Shown: positions 1 through 9,201 of the stretch, piece after piece
How the letters are laid out: each line of letters opens with the position of its first letter
Numbering within the stretch: position 1 is the stretch's first letter
Assembly: GCA_963766175.1 (NCBI GenBank)
Contig: CAVXZE010000010.1
Location: 124,001 to 188,000, forward strand
Reading direction: 5' to 3'
Origin: CAVXZE01 sp963766175
GTDB taxonomy: Bacteria > Myxococcota_A > UBA9160 > UBA6930
Length of the DNA: 64,000 nucleotides
Notes under the pieces: generated by a model
The model's database searches: none
What the model was told of the DNA's origin: nothing
What the model saw: the letters and a program-made list of their open reading frames with translations, nothing else
Program-made: the position numbers and the translations under genes

Positions 1-1184
1 TCCCCGAGTCGGAGTGCGAAGCGCGGGTAGAGGAGGCGAAGCGGTTCGCGCTCGAGGCCAACGTAACGCCGCATCTGGTGTTTCCGGACACGACCGGGGA
101 GGACTGGCTCGACTGCGGGCAGTGTCGCGACTGCTTCAAGCCCGCCTTTGGTCAGCGCCCCCGGGAAACCGTTCAGTACGCCATGGCCCTCTCGAACCTC
201 GAGGAGACCGACGGAGACGGGAAGCCGCTGCGCTTTCGCTACGGCTTCATCGCTTCGAGCGACAACCACAAGGCCCGCCCCGGAACCGGCTACAAGCAGT
301 ACGAGCGGCGTCTCATGACCGACCTCACGGGCGTGCGCTCGGAGTTCTACGCGGGGCTCGCGAGGCTGGGCGCGGAGGCCGATCCTCAGGAGCCGCAACC
401 CGTCGAGATCAAGGGCGGGCTGATGCAGCGGGACACCGAGCGGGTCGCGAGCTTCTTCTACACGGGCGGGTTGGTGGCCGCCCATAGCGAAGGCCGAAGC
501 CGCGAGGCGATCTGGGATGCATTCGGGCGCCGGGAGGTCTATGGAACCAGCGGGCCACGGATCCTCCTCTGGTTCGACCTTCTGAATGCGCCCGGCGGCG
601 AGCTGCCGATGGGGAGCGCGCTCGACTTCGACGGCATTCCGCGATTCGAGGTGCGGGCGATCGGGTCCCTCGAGCAGCGGCCCGGGTGTCCAGAGGAGAG
701 CGTCGATGCGCTCTCACCCCAGCGACTGGAGCGGCTGTGCCGGGGCGAGTGCTACCACCCGGGCGACGAGCGGCTCTCGATCGCGGCCATCGAGATCGTC
801 CGCATCCGACCCCAGGTGCACTCTGGCGAGGGGGTGGGGGCGCTGATCGAAGACCCCTGGAGGCGGTTCGAGTGCGAGCCGGACCCTCGGGGCTGTGCCG
901 TCACCTTCCAGGACCCCGAGTACCCAAACTCCGGGCGCGACGTGCTCTACTACGCCCGGGCGATCCAGGAGGAGACCCCGGCCATCAACGGCGCCAATCT
1001 CCGTACCGAGTTCGACGCGGAGGGCAACGCCGTTCGCATCGAGCCCTGCTACGGCGACTACCGCACCCCCTTCACCGAAGACTGCCTGGCGCCCGTCTCG
1101 GAGCGCGCCTGGTCGTCTCCGATCTTTCTCGATCAGCCTCGACGTCAGCCTCTCTCCGAACCTGAGTCTGCCGACGCCGGCTGA
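1..1184 (+). CDS. DUF3604 family protein, C-terminal part (truncated by window start)
   Basis: The reading frame is open from the first bases of the window to the TGA at 1182-1184, so only the C-terminal portion (about 390 residues) is visible and the true start lies upstream. The piece resembles the C-terminal half of DUF3604 proteins, large proteins of unknown function common in marine and soil bacteria. Visible landmarks are a GFIASSDNH motif around 60-70 residues after position 78, which looks like a metal-binding loop, and several Cys pairs (DCGQCRDC, RGECYHPGD) that could form disulfides or bind metal. A following RIRPQ region fits the family's conserved C-terminal end. No partner gene is visible upstream; the next gene, an exported hydrolase, is 159 bp away. 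The family call rests on recall of the motif pattern; molecular function is unknown. Confidence 0.7.
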   Translation, partial: PESECEARVEEAKRFALEANVTPHLVFPDTTGEDWLDCGQCRDCFKPAFGQRPRETVQYAMALSNLEETDGDGKPLRFRYGFIASSDNHKARPGTGYKQYERRLMTDLTGVRSEFYAGLARLGAEADPQEPQPVEIKGGLMQRDTERVASFFYTGGLVAAHSEGRSREAIWDAFGRREVYGTSGPRILLWFDLLNAPGGELPMGSALDFDGIPRFEVRAIGSLEQRPGCPEESVDALSPQRLERLCRGECYHPGDERLSIAAIEIVRIRPQVHSGEGVGALIEDPWRRFECEPDPRGCAVTFQDPEYPNSGRDVLYYARAIQEETPAINGANLRTEFDAEGNAVRIEPCYGDYRTPFTEDCLAPVSERAWSSPIFLDQPRRQPLSEPESADAG

Positions 1185-1210
1185 AATCGAGCTGCTAAGC
1201 CGGGCGCTTG

Positions 1211-1253
1211 CGTCATCCGCGGGTGGCTGCTGACACTCGCCCGTCGGATGACG
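1211..1253. repeat. 9-bp inverted repeat downstream of DUF3604 gene, possible weak terminator
   Basis: CGTCATCCG (1211-1219) and CGGATGACG (1245-1253) are perfect inverted arms with a 25-nt loop, just after the stop at 1184 and before the next gene at 1344. No T-tract follows, so it is not a classical intrinsic terminator; it may be an RNA hairpin or an operator. Confidence 0.3.
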
Positions 1254-1343
1254 TAGCGTGGGGTCTAAGGCGCGCCATCCCGGCCTCTGAGAACGAGTCG
1301 CGAATCGAATCTTAGAACCATCCCCTCGAAAAGGACGCGTGAT

Positions 1344-3281
1344 ATGGCCGGAGACCTACCTGCAAAGCTGACGCTGCAGCTTCGAATTTTGGGGTCTACG
1401 GTGTGGGGGCTGGCCCTGTGGCAGTGTCTCGGCCTCGCGTTCGCGCCCGCAGGCCTCGCCCAGTCGGCCGGCGACTTCGGAGGGTACCCCGGCTACGCAG
1501 GGCCTGGCTATCGGGGATACACGACGAAGGCGCTCTACGTGAGCGCCCAGGATGGAACCAGACTGGCCATCGACGTCCATCTCCCGAAGGGACTGCCTGC
1601 GGACGCGAAGATCCCGACGGTCATGCAGATGACGCGCTACTGGCGAGCCATCTCGCTGCGCTGGCCGGCGAGCCTCTTCAACCGCGACGAGTTCGTCGGG
1701 TTCTTCACCAGCAACGGCTACGCCGTCGTCCAGATGGACGTGCGGGGAACCGGTGCCTCCTTCGGCTCGTGGCCGATCTCCTACACGCCTCAGGAGGCGC
1801 ACGACGCTGGCCACGACGTGGTGCAGTGGATCGTGGAGCAACCGTGGTCGAACGGAAAGGTCGGTGCGCAGGGCATCTCCTATCGCGGCAATGCCGCGGC
1901 ATCCCTACCCATCGCCAATCACCCGGCCGTGAAGGCTGTGGTGCCTCGCTTCATCGAATTCGACGAGTACATCGATCTGCCCTTTCCCGGCGGCATCGTC
2001 AACAGCGGGTTCATTTCGCTCTGGAACGAGAGCAACTGGGCACTGGATACCAACGACACGCGAAAGGTCATCGCACTGAAAGGGGAAGGTGTCCTCGCCA
2101 AGCTCATGCTGCGCGGCGTCAAACCGGTGGACGCGGACCGCGATCGCTCGCTGTTGCGCGCTGCCATCGCGGAGCATGCCGGAAACGGCCACCTCCTGGC
2201 TCTGGCACACAGCGTCACCTACCGCGACGATATTCCCGAGGGCTTCGACATCACCGTCGACACCATCAGCTTGCATACCTACCGCGAAGCTGCGGAGCGT
2301 TCGGGCGCCGCCTACTATCTCTGGGGCAGCTGGCTCGATGCGGGGACGGCCAATGCGGTCCTGCGTCACTTCTTCACCTACAGCAATCTCCAGCGCGCCG
2401 TGATCGGCGCCTGGAGCCACGGCGCGCGCGCCGACGCGGACCCCTTCAAGCCCGTGGATGCGGCGCTCGAGCCGAGCAAGAGCGATCAGATGCTCGACTG
2501 CCTGCGCTTCCTGGATCACTACCTGAAGGAAATCGACAACGGCGTCATGTCCGACAAGCTGCTGCACTACTACACTGCGGGCGAGGGAAAGTGGAAGACC
2601 ACCGCGGTCTGGCCGCCCGAGGGAACCACCATGCAGCGCTACTACCTGGCCGCGGACTACGGGCTCTCGGAGGCGCCCCCGCGCGAATCGGAAGGTTCGG
2701 ACGAGTACGCAGTGGACTGGAGCGCGACGAGCGGCACCACCAACCGCTGGTACACCCAGCTCGATGGCAGCGACGTGGTCTACGACCGGCGCGCCGAGCA
2801 GGTCCCGAAGCTGCTCTCCTACCGGAGCGAGCCGCTCGCGCGCGAGATGGAGATCACCGGTCATGCGATCGTCACGCTGCGGATACGCTCGACCCACGAG
2901 GACGGCGCCTTCTACGTGTACCTGGACGCCGAGGCGCCCGACGGCCGGATCGTCTACCTGACCGACGGCCAGCTGCGCGCCCTGCACCGGAAGGTCAGCC
3001 GGGAGAGACCGCCGTACCGCACCTGGGAGCCGTATCACAGCTTCGAGCGGGCCGACGGCGCTCCGTTGGTGCCGGGAGAGGTCGTCGAGCTCAGCTTCGG
3101 TCTGTTGCCGACCTCGGTGCTGATCCCCAAGGGCTGGCGGCTGCGGGTGTCCATCGCCGGCCACGACGCGGACAACTTCGCTCGCATCCCGGCCGAGGGA
3201 GATCCCGTCATCACCGTGGAGCGCAATCTCGCCCATGCGTCCTATCTGGAGCTTCCGGTGGTCGTCCGGCGAGGCGACTGA
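1344..3281 (+). CDS. Exported CocE/NonD (X-prolyl dipeptidyl peptidase S15) family hydrolase
   Basis: A 645-residue serine hydrolase of the CocE/NonD family, which hydrolyses esters, amides or acylated small molecules; the substrate is not predictable. Residues 1-40 form a signal peptide (hydrophobic stretch around 15-38, ending near AGLAQ), so it probably acts in the periplasm or outside the cell. The alpha/beta-hydrolase core carries the nucleophile elbow GISYRG with Ser179, an Asp in GSWLDAG (Asp332) and the His in GAWSHG (His359), giving a full triad. The oxyanion region VQMDVRGTGAS (about 129-139) is typical. Residues from about 430 onward fit the C-terminal jelly-roll domain, and total length is normal for the family. 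The ATG at 1344 is preceded by an AAAAGGA-like ribosome site. It lies 66 bp upstream of an acyl-CoA ligase and could release an acid for that enzyme, which is inference. Confidence 0.88.
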   Translation: MAGDLPAKLTLQLRILGSTVWGLALWQCLGLAFAPAGLAQSAGDFGGYPGYAGPGYRGYTTKALYVSAQDGTRLAIDVHLPKGLPADAKIPTVMQMTRYWRAISLRWPASLFNRDEFVGFFTSNGYAVVQMDVRGTGASFGSWPISYTPQEAHDAGHDVVQWIVEQPWSNGKVGAQGISYRGNAAASLPIANHPAVKAVVPRFIEFDEYIDLPFPGGIVNSGFISLWNESNWALDTNDTRKVIALKGEGVLAKLMLRGVKPVDADRDRSLLRAAIAEHAGNGHLLALAHSVTYRDDIPEGFDITVDTISLHTYREAAERSGAAYYLWGSWLDAGTANAVLRHFFTYSNLQRAVIGAWSHGARADADPFKPVDAALEPSKSDQMLDCLRFLDHYLKEIDNGVMSDKLLHYYTAGEGKWKTTAVWPPEGTTMQRYYLAADYGLSEAPPRESEGSDEYAVDWSATSGTTNRWYTQLDGSDVVYDRRAEQVPKLLSYRSEPLAREMEITGHAIVTLRIRSTHEDGAFYVYLDAEAPDGRIVYLTDGQLRALHRKVSRERPPYRTWEPYHSFERADGAPLVPGEVVELSFGLLPTSVLIPKGWRLRVSIAGHDADNFARIPAEGDPVITVERNLAHASYLELPVVVRRGD

Positions 3282-3347
3282 GACGGAAGGCGAGAGCTGG
3301 GGGCGTTTGGCCATGGAAAGAATCAATATGTGCAGGGAGTTTCTCGC

Positions 3348-5060
3348 ATGAGCGAAGAGGTCGAGAATCCGTACGCGAAGAAGCCTTGGCTGAAATTCTA
3401 CGACCCGCACGTTCCGCCGAGTCTCGACTACCCGACGACGACCTTCGCAGAGCTCTTCCGCGAGGCCGTGGAGCAATGCGCCAACAGAGTGGCCCTGTAC
3501 TACATGGGTGCGTCCATCACGTTTTCCGAAATCGACGTTCTATCCAACAAGTTCGCCCACTATCTGAAGAAGAGCGGACTGGAGCCCGGGGACGTCGTCG
3601 GGGTCAATCTCCCCAACATCCCCGCCTTCTATATCGCCGTGCTCGGGATTCAGAAGGCCGGATGCGTGCTCTCGGGCGTGAGTCCCCTGCTCACTCCGGA
3701 AGAGCTGGAGTATCAGCTCAACGACTCCGGGGCAAAGGCGCTGCTGACACTCGATGCACTCTTCGGCAAGGTGCAGGAGGTGGCAGAGCGGACCGGGGTG
3801 CGGGCGATCGCCGTCGCAGAGACCGGAGACTTTCTCCCCACCGTCAAACGGCTGGTGGGCAGGCTTCTCAAGAAGCTCCCGAAGGGGAAGGTGGAACCCA
3901 TCCCAGGGATCGAGGTAGAGCGGTTTCGGGACCTTCTCGGAAAAATGCCCGAAAGCAGGGTCGAGGAGAAGGTGGCCTTCGAGGCCCCGATCATGATGCA
4001 GTATACGGGCGGCACGACCGGGCCGCCGAAGGGCGCGGTGCTCAGTCACGAGAACTTCGTTCGCCACTTCAACCAGATCCGGGTCTGGCTGGACTCGGGG
4101 ATCGGAGAAGATATTCTGCTGTCGGCCTTTCCCATGTTTCACCACGCGGGTCTCTTCATGGCAAAGGTGTGCCTGCTCGGGGGCCTCACCCAGGTGGCGA
4201 TTCCCAATCCGAGGGATCTCGAATTCATCATTTCTGCGATCAAGAAGTACAGGCCCACCGGGATCGGCAACGTTCCCACGGTGTTTCTCGAGCTGCTGAA
4301 GAGGCCGGCGTTTCGAGAGCTCGACTTCTCGGGCGTCAAGTGGTTCCTTGCCGGTGCCATGCCCTTTCCCGCCGAGTACATCAAGGAGTTCGAACGGGTG
4401 GTGGGAGAGGGCAAGCTGATCGAGGTTTTCGGGATGACCGAGACGAACCCGATCACCACCAGTCAGCCGCGCTACGGTTTGAAGAAGTTCGGCTCCGTCG
4501 GAATACCCTATCCCGACACCGAGGTGAAGCTGGTCGATCCGGAGACGGGGGAGATCGTCCCTGTGGGCGAACCCGGAGAGTTCGTGGCGAAGGGGCCTCA
4601 GGTGTTCACCGCCGGCTACCACAACAGACCGGAGGAGACGGCGCACACGCTGCGGGATGGGTGGATCTACACCGGTGACATCTGCAAGATGGACGAGGAT
4701 GGCTACTTCTACGTCGTGGACCGGCTGAAGGACATGGTCATCGTTTCGGGGTACAAGGTCTTCACCCGGACGGTGGACGAGGTCCTGATGGAACATCCCA
4801 GCGTCGACGTGGCTGCCACCATTGGCCTGCCCGATCCCAAGAGACCCGGGTCCGAAATCGTGGCGGCGGCCGTGGTGCTGCAGCCAGGCATCGAGAAGGG
4901 TGAGAAAACCCGGGAGGAGATCGCCAGCTACATGCGGGAGAAGGTGGCCCCTTACAAGGTGCCGAAGCGGATCGACTTCGTCGATGCGCTCCCGACCAGC
5001 GCGGTCGGCAAGGTCCTGAAGCGGGAGCTTCGCGTGATGCTGAAGGAAGGCGAGAAATGA
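3348..5060 (+). CDS. Class I adenylate-forming acyl-CoA ligase
   Basis: A 570-residue ANL-superfamily enzyme predicted to activate a carboxylic acid to its acyl-CoA with ATP. It has the ATP-binding loop YTGGTTGPPKG (about 219-229), the A5-type motif VFGMTETNP, the hinge motif DRLKDMVIVSGYKV and the C-terminal catalytic lysine in PTSAVGKVLKREL. Overall it resembles long-chain fatty-acid CoA ligases of the FadD type, but substrate length cannot be assigned. A GTG at 3330 opens the frame earlier; I prefer the ATG at 3348 because AGGGAG sits about nine bases upstream of it. The stop overlaps the next gene as ATGA (5057-5060), so the two are probably translationally coupled. Confidence 0.9.
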   Translation: MSEEVENPYAKKPWLKFYDPHVPPSLDYPTTTFAELFREAVEQCANRVALYYMGASITFSEIDVLSNKFAHYLKKSGLEPGDVVGVNLPNIPAFYIAVLGIQKAGCVLSGVSPLLTPEELEYQLNDSGAKALLTLDALFGKVQEVAERTGVRAIAVAETGDFLPTVKRLVGRLLKKLPKGKVEPIPGIEVERFRDLLGKMPESRVEEKVAFEAPIMMQYTGGTTGPPKGAVLSHENFVRHFNQIRVWLDSGIGEDILLSAFPMFHHAGLFMAKVCLLGGLTQVAIPNPRDLEFIISAIKKYRPTGIGNVPTVFLELLKRPAFRELDFSGVKWFLAGAMPFPAEYIKEFERVVGEGKLIEVFGMTETNPITTSQPRYGLKKFGSVGIPYPDTEVKLVDPETGEIVPVGEPGEFVAKGPQVFTAGYHNRPEETAHTLRDGWIYTGDICKMDEDGYFYVVDRLKDMVIVSGYKVFTRTVDEVLMEHPSVDVAATIGLPDPKRPGSEIVAAAVVLQPGIEKGEKTREEIASYMREKVAPYKVPKRIDFVDALPTSAVGKVLKRELRVMLKEGEK

Positions 5061-6124
5061 CCAAGGCTCGAGTCTCGGCGCCGCGCCAGCGCCTGCAATT
5101 TGCCAGCGACAACGCCGCGGGAATCTGCCCCGAAGCGTGGGTCTCCCTCCAGGCTGCAAACGCCGGTCACGCACCCGCTTACGGCGAGGATGAATGGACG
5201 GATCGGGCGTGCAATCTGCTGCGCGAGGTATTCGAGATCGACTGCCAGGTTTTCTTCGTCTACAACGGAACGGCTGCCAACTCGATCAGCCTGGCGGCCA
5301 TGTGCGAGTCCTACCACAGCATCATCTGTCACCAGGAGGCGCACCTGGAGACCGATGAGTGCGGCGGGCCGGAGTTCTTCTCCAACGGGACCAAGGTGCT
5401 CCTGGTGGGTGGCGAAGACGGCAAGATCGATCTCGACCGCGTGCGCCACACCGTCGAGCGCCGGACGGATATCCACTTCCCGAAGCCGCGCGTCCTCAGC
5501 ATCACCCAGGCCACCGAGATGGGTACCGTCTACAGCGTCGCAGAGCTGGATGCGGTCAGCGAGACCGCGCGTCGGCTGGGGCTCCGCCTCCACATGGACG
5601 GTGCCCGTTTCGCGAACGCCGTCGCGACGCTCGGAGTATCCCCCAAGGAGATCACCTGGAAGGTGGGTGTCGAGGTCCTGTGCTTAGGTGGCACCAAGAA
5701 CGGAATGCCCGTGGGCGACGCAATCGTCTTCTTCGACCGGGAGCTGGCCCAGGACTTCGCCTACCGCTGCAAGCAGGCCGGTCAGCTTCACTCCAAGATG
5801 CGCTTCATCGCCGCGCCCTGGGTGGGCCTGCTGGAGGGCGGCGCGTGGCTCGAGCACGCACGACACGCAAACGCCTGCGCCCTGCGTCTGGAGTCCGGAC
5901 TGCGAGACGTGGAGGGCGTCGAGATCCTCGCCCCGACCCAGGCGAACGCCGTCTTCGCCCAGCTCCCGGGAGTGGTGCTGGAGGGACTTCGCGAGCGGGG
6001 CTGGCAGTTCTATACCTTCATCGGCGCCGGCGGCGCCCGCTTCATGTGCTCCTGGCAGACCGTAGAGGCGGACATCGAGGGGCTGCTCCGCGACGTGCGG
6101 GAGCTGTCGTCGAGAGAGGGATAG
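5057..6124 (+). CDS. Threonine aldolase-like PLP-dependent lyase
   Basis: A 355-residue fold-type I PLP enzyme of the beta-eliminating lyase/threonine aldolase family (LtaE-like), which splits beta-hydroxy amino acids into glycine and an aldehyde, or performs a related C-C or C-S cleavage. The start SDNAAGICPEA, the GTAANSISLA region that holds the cofactor phosphate, HMDGARFANA with Asp181, and GGTKNG with the Schiff-base Lys214 are all present. Length is normal for the family. Its ATG overlaps the stop of the acyl-CoA ligase by four bases, and a crotonase follows 32 bp later, so it sits inside an acyl-CoA operon. That company is unusual for an amino-acid aldolase and suggests a specialised substrate, which is inference. 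Confidence 0.85.
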   Translation: MTKARVSAPRQRLQFASDNAAGICPEAWVSLQAANAGHAPAYGEDEWTDRACNLLREVFEIDCQVFFVYNGTAANSISLAAMCESYHSIICHQEAHLETDECGGPEFFSNGTKVLLVGGEDGKIDLDRVRHTVERRTDIHFPKPRVLSITQATEMGTVYSVAELDAVSETARRLGLRLHMDGARFANAVATLGVSPKEITWKVGVEVLCLGGTKNGMPVGDAIVFFDRELAQDFAYRCKQAGQLHSKMRFIAAPWVGLLEGGAWLEHARHANACALRLESGLRDVEGVEILAPTQANAVFAQLPGVVLEGLRERGWQFYTFIGAGGARFMCSWQTVEADIEGLLRDVRELSSREG

Positions 6125-6156
6125 AGCCAAGAGGCGCTGGAAGCAGAGGAGACGCC

Positions 6157-6891
6157 ATGTCATACGAGTTTCTCGAACTGGGCGAACCGAAAGACTCCGT
6201 CGCGCGGCTGACGCTGCGGAGGGAGAGCAAGAAGAACGCCCTCAGCATGGCGATGCGCGACGAGTTGGAGGACGCCTTTGCCCGGCTGGTGAAGGACGCG
6301 GACGTGAACGCCGTCGTGCTGGCAGGTGGCGACGGCATCTTCTGCGCCGGCTTCGACTTGAAGGAAGGCATGGATAGCGGCGGGAAGTCGTTCCTTCATC
6401 GCTTCGCCGAGTTCTTCGAGGCCTGTTATCTCTTCCCCAAGCCGATGGTCGCCGCCGTCGATGGGCCGGCGCTGGCGGGCGGCTTCGACCTTGCGCTCAC
6501 AGCGGACTTCATCGTGGCCTCGACCCGCGCCAGCTTCGGCCATCCGGAGATCGAATTCGGCCCGGTCGCCATCGTTCCGCTGGCGCGCTTCGTCTCACCG
6601 GCGCGGCTGCGCGAGCTCTGCCTGCTCGGCACCAACATCGATGCTGAGACCGCCAAGGCGTACGGCATCGTGCACGAGGTGGTCGAGCCGGGTCGAACGG
6701 AAGCCGCCGCGACAGAGCTGGCCGAGAAGCTGGCGACGCGGCCGCCGGTCGCTATGGCTACCACCAAGGGCGCGATCGGCCGGTTCCTGCGCACTGGGGA
6801 GATGATCCGCTCCGACGGCGATTCGATCGACGACGTTCTCGGAGGGCGGACCCAGACCTACGATGCCTACGTCGCCGACAAGCTGAAGTAG
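6157..6891 (+). CDS. Enoyl-CoA hydratase/isomerase (crotonase) family protein
   Basis: A 244-residue crotonase-fold enzyme acting on acyl-CoA thioesters. The oxyanion-hole segments are visible as FCAGFDLKEG (about 65-74) and ALAGGFDLAL (about 105-114). The Glu that follows the second glycine pair in classical hydratases (GGxxEL) is replaced here (GGFDLAL), while a Glu-containing loop FGHPEIEFGP remains. It may therefore be an isomerase, hydrolase or thioesterase-like member rather than a standard hydratase. The ATG at 6157 has AGAGGAG about six bases upstream and is preferred over the much longer in-frame opening. It is the third gene of the ligase-lyase-crotonase set. Confidence 0.85.
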   Translation: MSYEFLELGEPKDSVARLTLRRESKKNALSMAMRDELEDAFARLVKDADVNAVVLAGGDGIFCAGFDLKEGMDSGGKSFLHRFAEFFEACYLFPKPMVAAVDGPALAGGFDLALTADFIVASTRASFGHPEIEFGPVAIVPLARFVSPARLRELCLLGTNIDAETAKAYGIVHEVVEPGRTEAAATELAEKLATRPPVAMATTKGAIGRFLRTGEMIRSDGDSIDDVLGGRTQTYDAYVADKLK

Positions 6892-6907
6892 ACGCGACGA
6901 TTTCGCC

Positions 6908-8179
6908 TCAGGAAGAGACGCGCTCGATCTCCTGGCGCGCGATCTCGAGCCAGTGGTCGAAGCGCTCCGGCGTGTGCTCGCAGGTGTGGGTGTCCTTGAG
7001 GATGATCTCGAGGACGCAGTCGTTTGCGCGGGAGACTTCGATCCCGTGCCGAAGATACTCGCGTATCCGACCCTCGTGGAATTTCCCGATCAGCTGGGCA
7101 GGCTGAGGCTTCCAGGAGAGGATCGCACGACGACCGAGCTTCTCGGCGCTGCGCTCGACGTCGGCGAAGGGAGAGATCGAGATGCGGCGGATCTGGGGAA
7201 TCGCGAGCACGGAGTCGAGCTTGCCGCTGAGATCCTCGCAGCAGCCGTAGCCAGTCAGGCCGAAGGGTTCGAGCAGGCGCTTCTCGTACTGCAGGATGAA
7301 CTCATCGTGCATTCGGGGAGAGACCTGGGCCATCTCCTGGGCCTCGGCGCTGGCCCACATGTCGCAGGGGCGGGTGCAATCGGGCTCGTAGCCCGGCCGG
7401 GGAAGCTCATCGGTGTAGCCGTTTCCACCGGTGCTGTTGTAGGTGGAATCGTTGTTGGCCGACAGCAGATTCTGCTCGATGCACTGATCGAGGATGCGGC
7501 GATGGCCTTCGGCGAAGAAGCTCATGGCGTCGTGGAGCATCTCCGGCGCCTCGATCATGTCCATCATCACCTGTTCGAGGCCTCGTAGCCCGGTGTACTC
7601 GTTCATCAGGTGATAGGACATGTGCGCGATGCCCTTCAGCTTGATCTCGAGAATGTCGCCGAAGAGATCTCCGGCGACCTCCCATCTCCTCTGTGTCTCG
7701 GCTTCGTCGTGCTCGATCTCGGGGAAGCGAAGCTTCTCGAGATCGGAGTGAGCCACGATCACGGGCTCGAACGCCCAGGCGCCGCGCTCGGTGTCGCTGT
7801 GGCGGCGCCTGGGCGCGAGACCCCAGCCGCTGTGTCGAATCGCCTTGTTGACGATCCATTCCCGCTCGATCACGGTGTCGTCGCAGAAGTGCTCGTGGTA
7901 GTAGAGGCGTTGCCGGAGCTCCATTTCGAAGAGGCGCGCGACGGGGTGCTCGCAGCGCAGGCTTTTGAAGGGCATCAGCTCCACCCACGATCCTTCGGGG
8001 AAGACCAGCAGCATCGGTCGGACGGCCCTCAGGCCGTTGTGTTGCCTCCAGAGCTCGCGCCGCTCGGCCTGAATCGGAAGCTCGGCGAATTCGGCGACGC
8101 GCCGGGCCAGATCTCTCAGCAGCTCACGATCCGGACTCGAGAACAACTCGACCTCCCACTGCCATGGTGCTGGAGACAC
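6908..8179 (-). CDS. Uroporphyrinogen decarboxylase-fold protein (UroD/cobamide methyltransferase-like)
   Basis: A 423-residue protein of the UroD-like superfamily, which includes heme-pathway decarboxylases and zinc-dependent methyltransferases feeding corrinoid proteins. Typical elements are the helix-rich N-terminus, the GYGCCEDLSGK segment (about 310-320) and the late KDTHTCEHTPERF motif (about 395-407), whose His and Cys residues could bind zinc as in methyltransferase members. True uroporphyrinogen decarboxylase is shorter and has a different N-terminus, so heme synthesis is unlikely. The start appears to be GTG at 8179. It is divergent from the hotdog-like gene at 8299 and convergent with the crotonase ending at 6891. 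No corrinoid-binding protein is seen nearby, so its acceptor is unknown. Confidence 0.65.
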   Translation of the reverse strand: MSPAPWQWEVELFSSPDRELLRDLARRVAEFAELPIQAERRELWRQHNGLRAVRPMLLVFPEGSWVELMPFKSLRCEHPVARLFEMELRQRLYYHEHFCDDTVIEREWIVNKAIRHSGWGLAPRRRHSDTERGAWAFEPVIVAHSDLEKLRFPEIEHDEAETQRRWEVAGDLFGDILEIKLKGIAHMSYHLMNEYTGLRGLEQVMMDMIEAPEMLHDAMSFFAEGHRRILDQCIEQNLLSANNDSTYNSTGGNGYTDELPRPGYEPDCTRPCDMWASAEAQEMAQVSPRMHDEFILQYEKRLLEPFGLTGYGCCEDLSGKLDSVLAIPQIRRISISPFADVERSAEKLGRRAILSWKPQPAQLIGKFHEGRIREYLRHGIEVSRANDCVLEIILKDTHTCEHTPERFDHWLEIARQEIERVSS

Positions 8180-8298
8180 CTCCGCAGCTCTTCCCGAGCA
8201 TACCGGATCGGGCCGAGGCGGTGCTGGTGAGGGCTTCCTACGGGCTCTCCATTGTGAGAGAATCGGGGAGCACCCGAAGCCAGGAGGGCCGATCCGCC

Positions 8299-9195
8299 AT
8301 GCTGAACGATTCTCCGTTCGCGGCGACCGAGCGCGAGGACGGCGCGATTGCCGGACCGCTGCGAGAGCCCCGAAACCTCGAACAGGCCATCAAGGGCAGC
8401 ATCCACGACGATGCCACCGCAGTGAAGCTGGGCCTTCGCGGGGGCACGGTGGCGGGATCGCTCCACATGGAGCAGTTTCCGCCGCTGCTGACGCACCTGT
8501 TCGGAAAGCGCTGGTGGCAGACCGGCGGGCTGTCGCTCTACTTCCGGTACGCGACCACCGACCGGGAAAAGGTCCAGTGCTTCTCCCGCAGACCCGAGCC
8601 GGATCCCGCGGTGCACGACGACGCACGGTCCGAGGTCTGGATGGATCACGAGGACGGCCAGCGCGTGGCCGAGGGGACCGCCTCCGTCGGAGAGCCGGAT
8701 CCCGCCTCGGTGCTGCGGCTGCGCATCCAGCAGGTTCCTGCACCGAAGGATCTACGCATCCTTTCGGACCTGGAGCTGGGCCGCGAGAGCGAGCCGGTAC
8801 CGACAAAGGCCACGCGTGAGAGGCTGGAGAGGCGCCTGTCCGTTATCGTCGAGCCCCTGCTCGACTACGGGCGTGAGAGCTCGTGGGGCGGACCGATCGC
8901 GCCGCCCAGCCTGGTGGTGGACGCCATGACCCGCGTGCAGCAGGAGCTACTGCCGCCCGAGAGGAAGTACGGCGTGGGTCTCTACGGGGCCATCGAGATC
9001 CAGCATCTGAAAGGCCCGGTACTCATCGAGCGGGACTACCAGGTGCGCGCGCGAATCCTGGCGGTGAGCGAGACTCCGAAGACCGAGTACCTCTGGTACG
9101 AGAGCACCCTGTCGGACCCGGCGGGCGTCGACGACATCGCCTCGATGCTGATGATGCTGCGCTTCATGAAGGCGTCCCACCCGGCCTGGCAATGA
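8299..9195 (+). CDS. Hypothetical protein, possible hotdog-fold (MaoC-like) domain
   Basis: A 298-residue protein I do not recognise with certainty. The N-terminal half has HDDATAVKLGLRGGTVAGSLHMEQF (about 32-56, motif residues HDD, GLRGG and H), which resembles the active-site helix of MaoC-like hydratases and other hotdog proteins. The second half, with a GVGLYGAIEIQHLKGPV stretch, could be a second hotdog unit. A double-hotdog acyl-CoA-binding protein would fit the neighbourhood but this is inference. The ATG at 8299 is preceded by CAGGAGGG at good spacing and is preferred to the earlier in-frame opening at 8164, which would overlap the divergent gene. Confidence 0.5.
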   Translation: MLNDSPFAATEREDGAIAGPLREPRNLEQAIKGSIHDDATAVKLGLRGGTVAGSLHMEQFPPLLTHLFGKRWWQTGGLSLYFRYATTDREKVQCFSRRPEPDPAVHDDARSEVWMDHEDGQRVAEGTASVGEPDPASVLRLRIQQVPAPKDLRILSDLELGRESEPVPTKATRERLERRLSVIVEPLLDYGRESSWGGPIAPPSLVVDAMTRVQQELLPPERKYGVGLYGAIEIQHLKGPVLIERDYQVRARILAVSETPKTEYLWYESTLSDPAGVDDIASMLMMLRFMKASHPAWQ

Positions 9196-9201
9196 GCCGT
9201 A

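Noticed and set aside
1403..4678. Long shifted plus-strand frame of 1091 codons over the hydrolase and ligase
   Set aside because: Rich in Arg, Gly, Pro and Ala without motifs, while the other frame encodes two complete enzymes.
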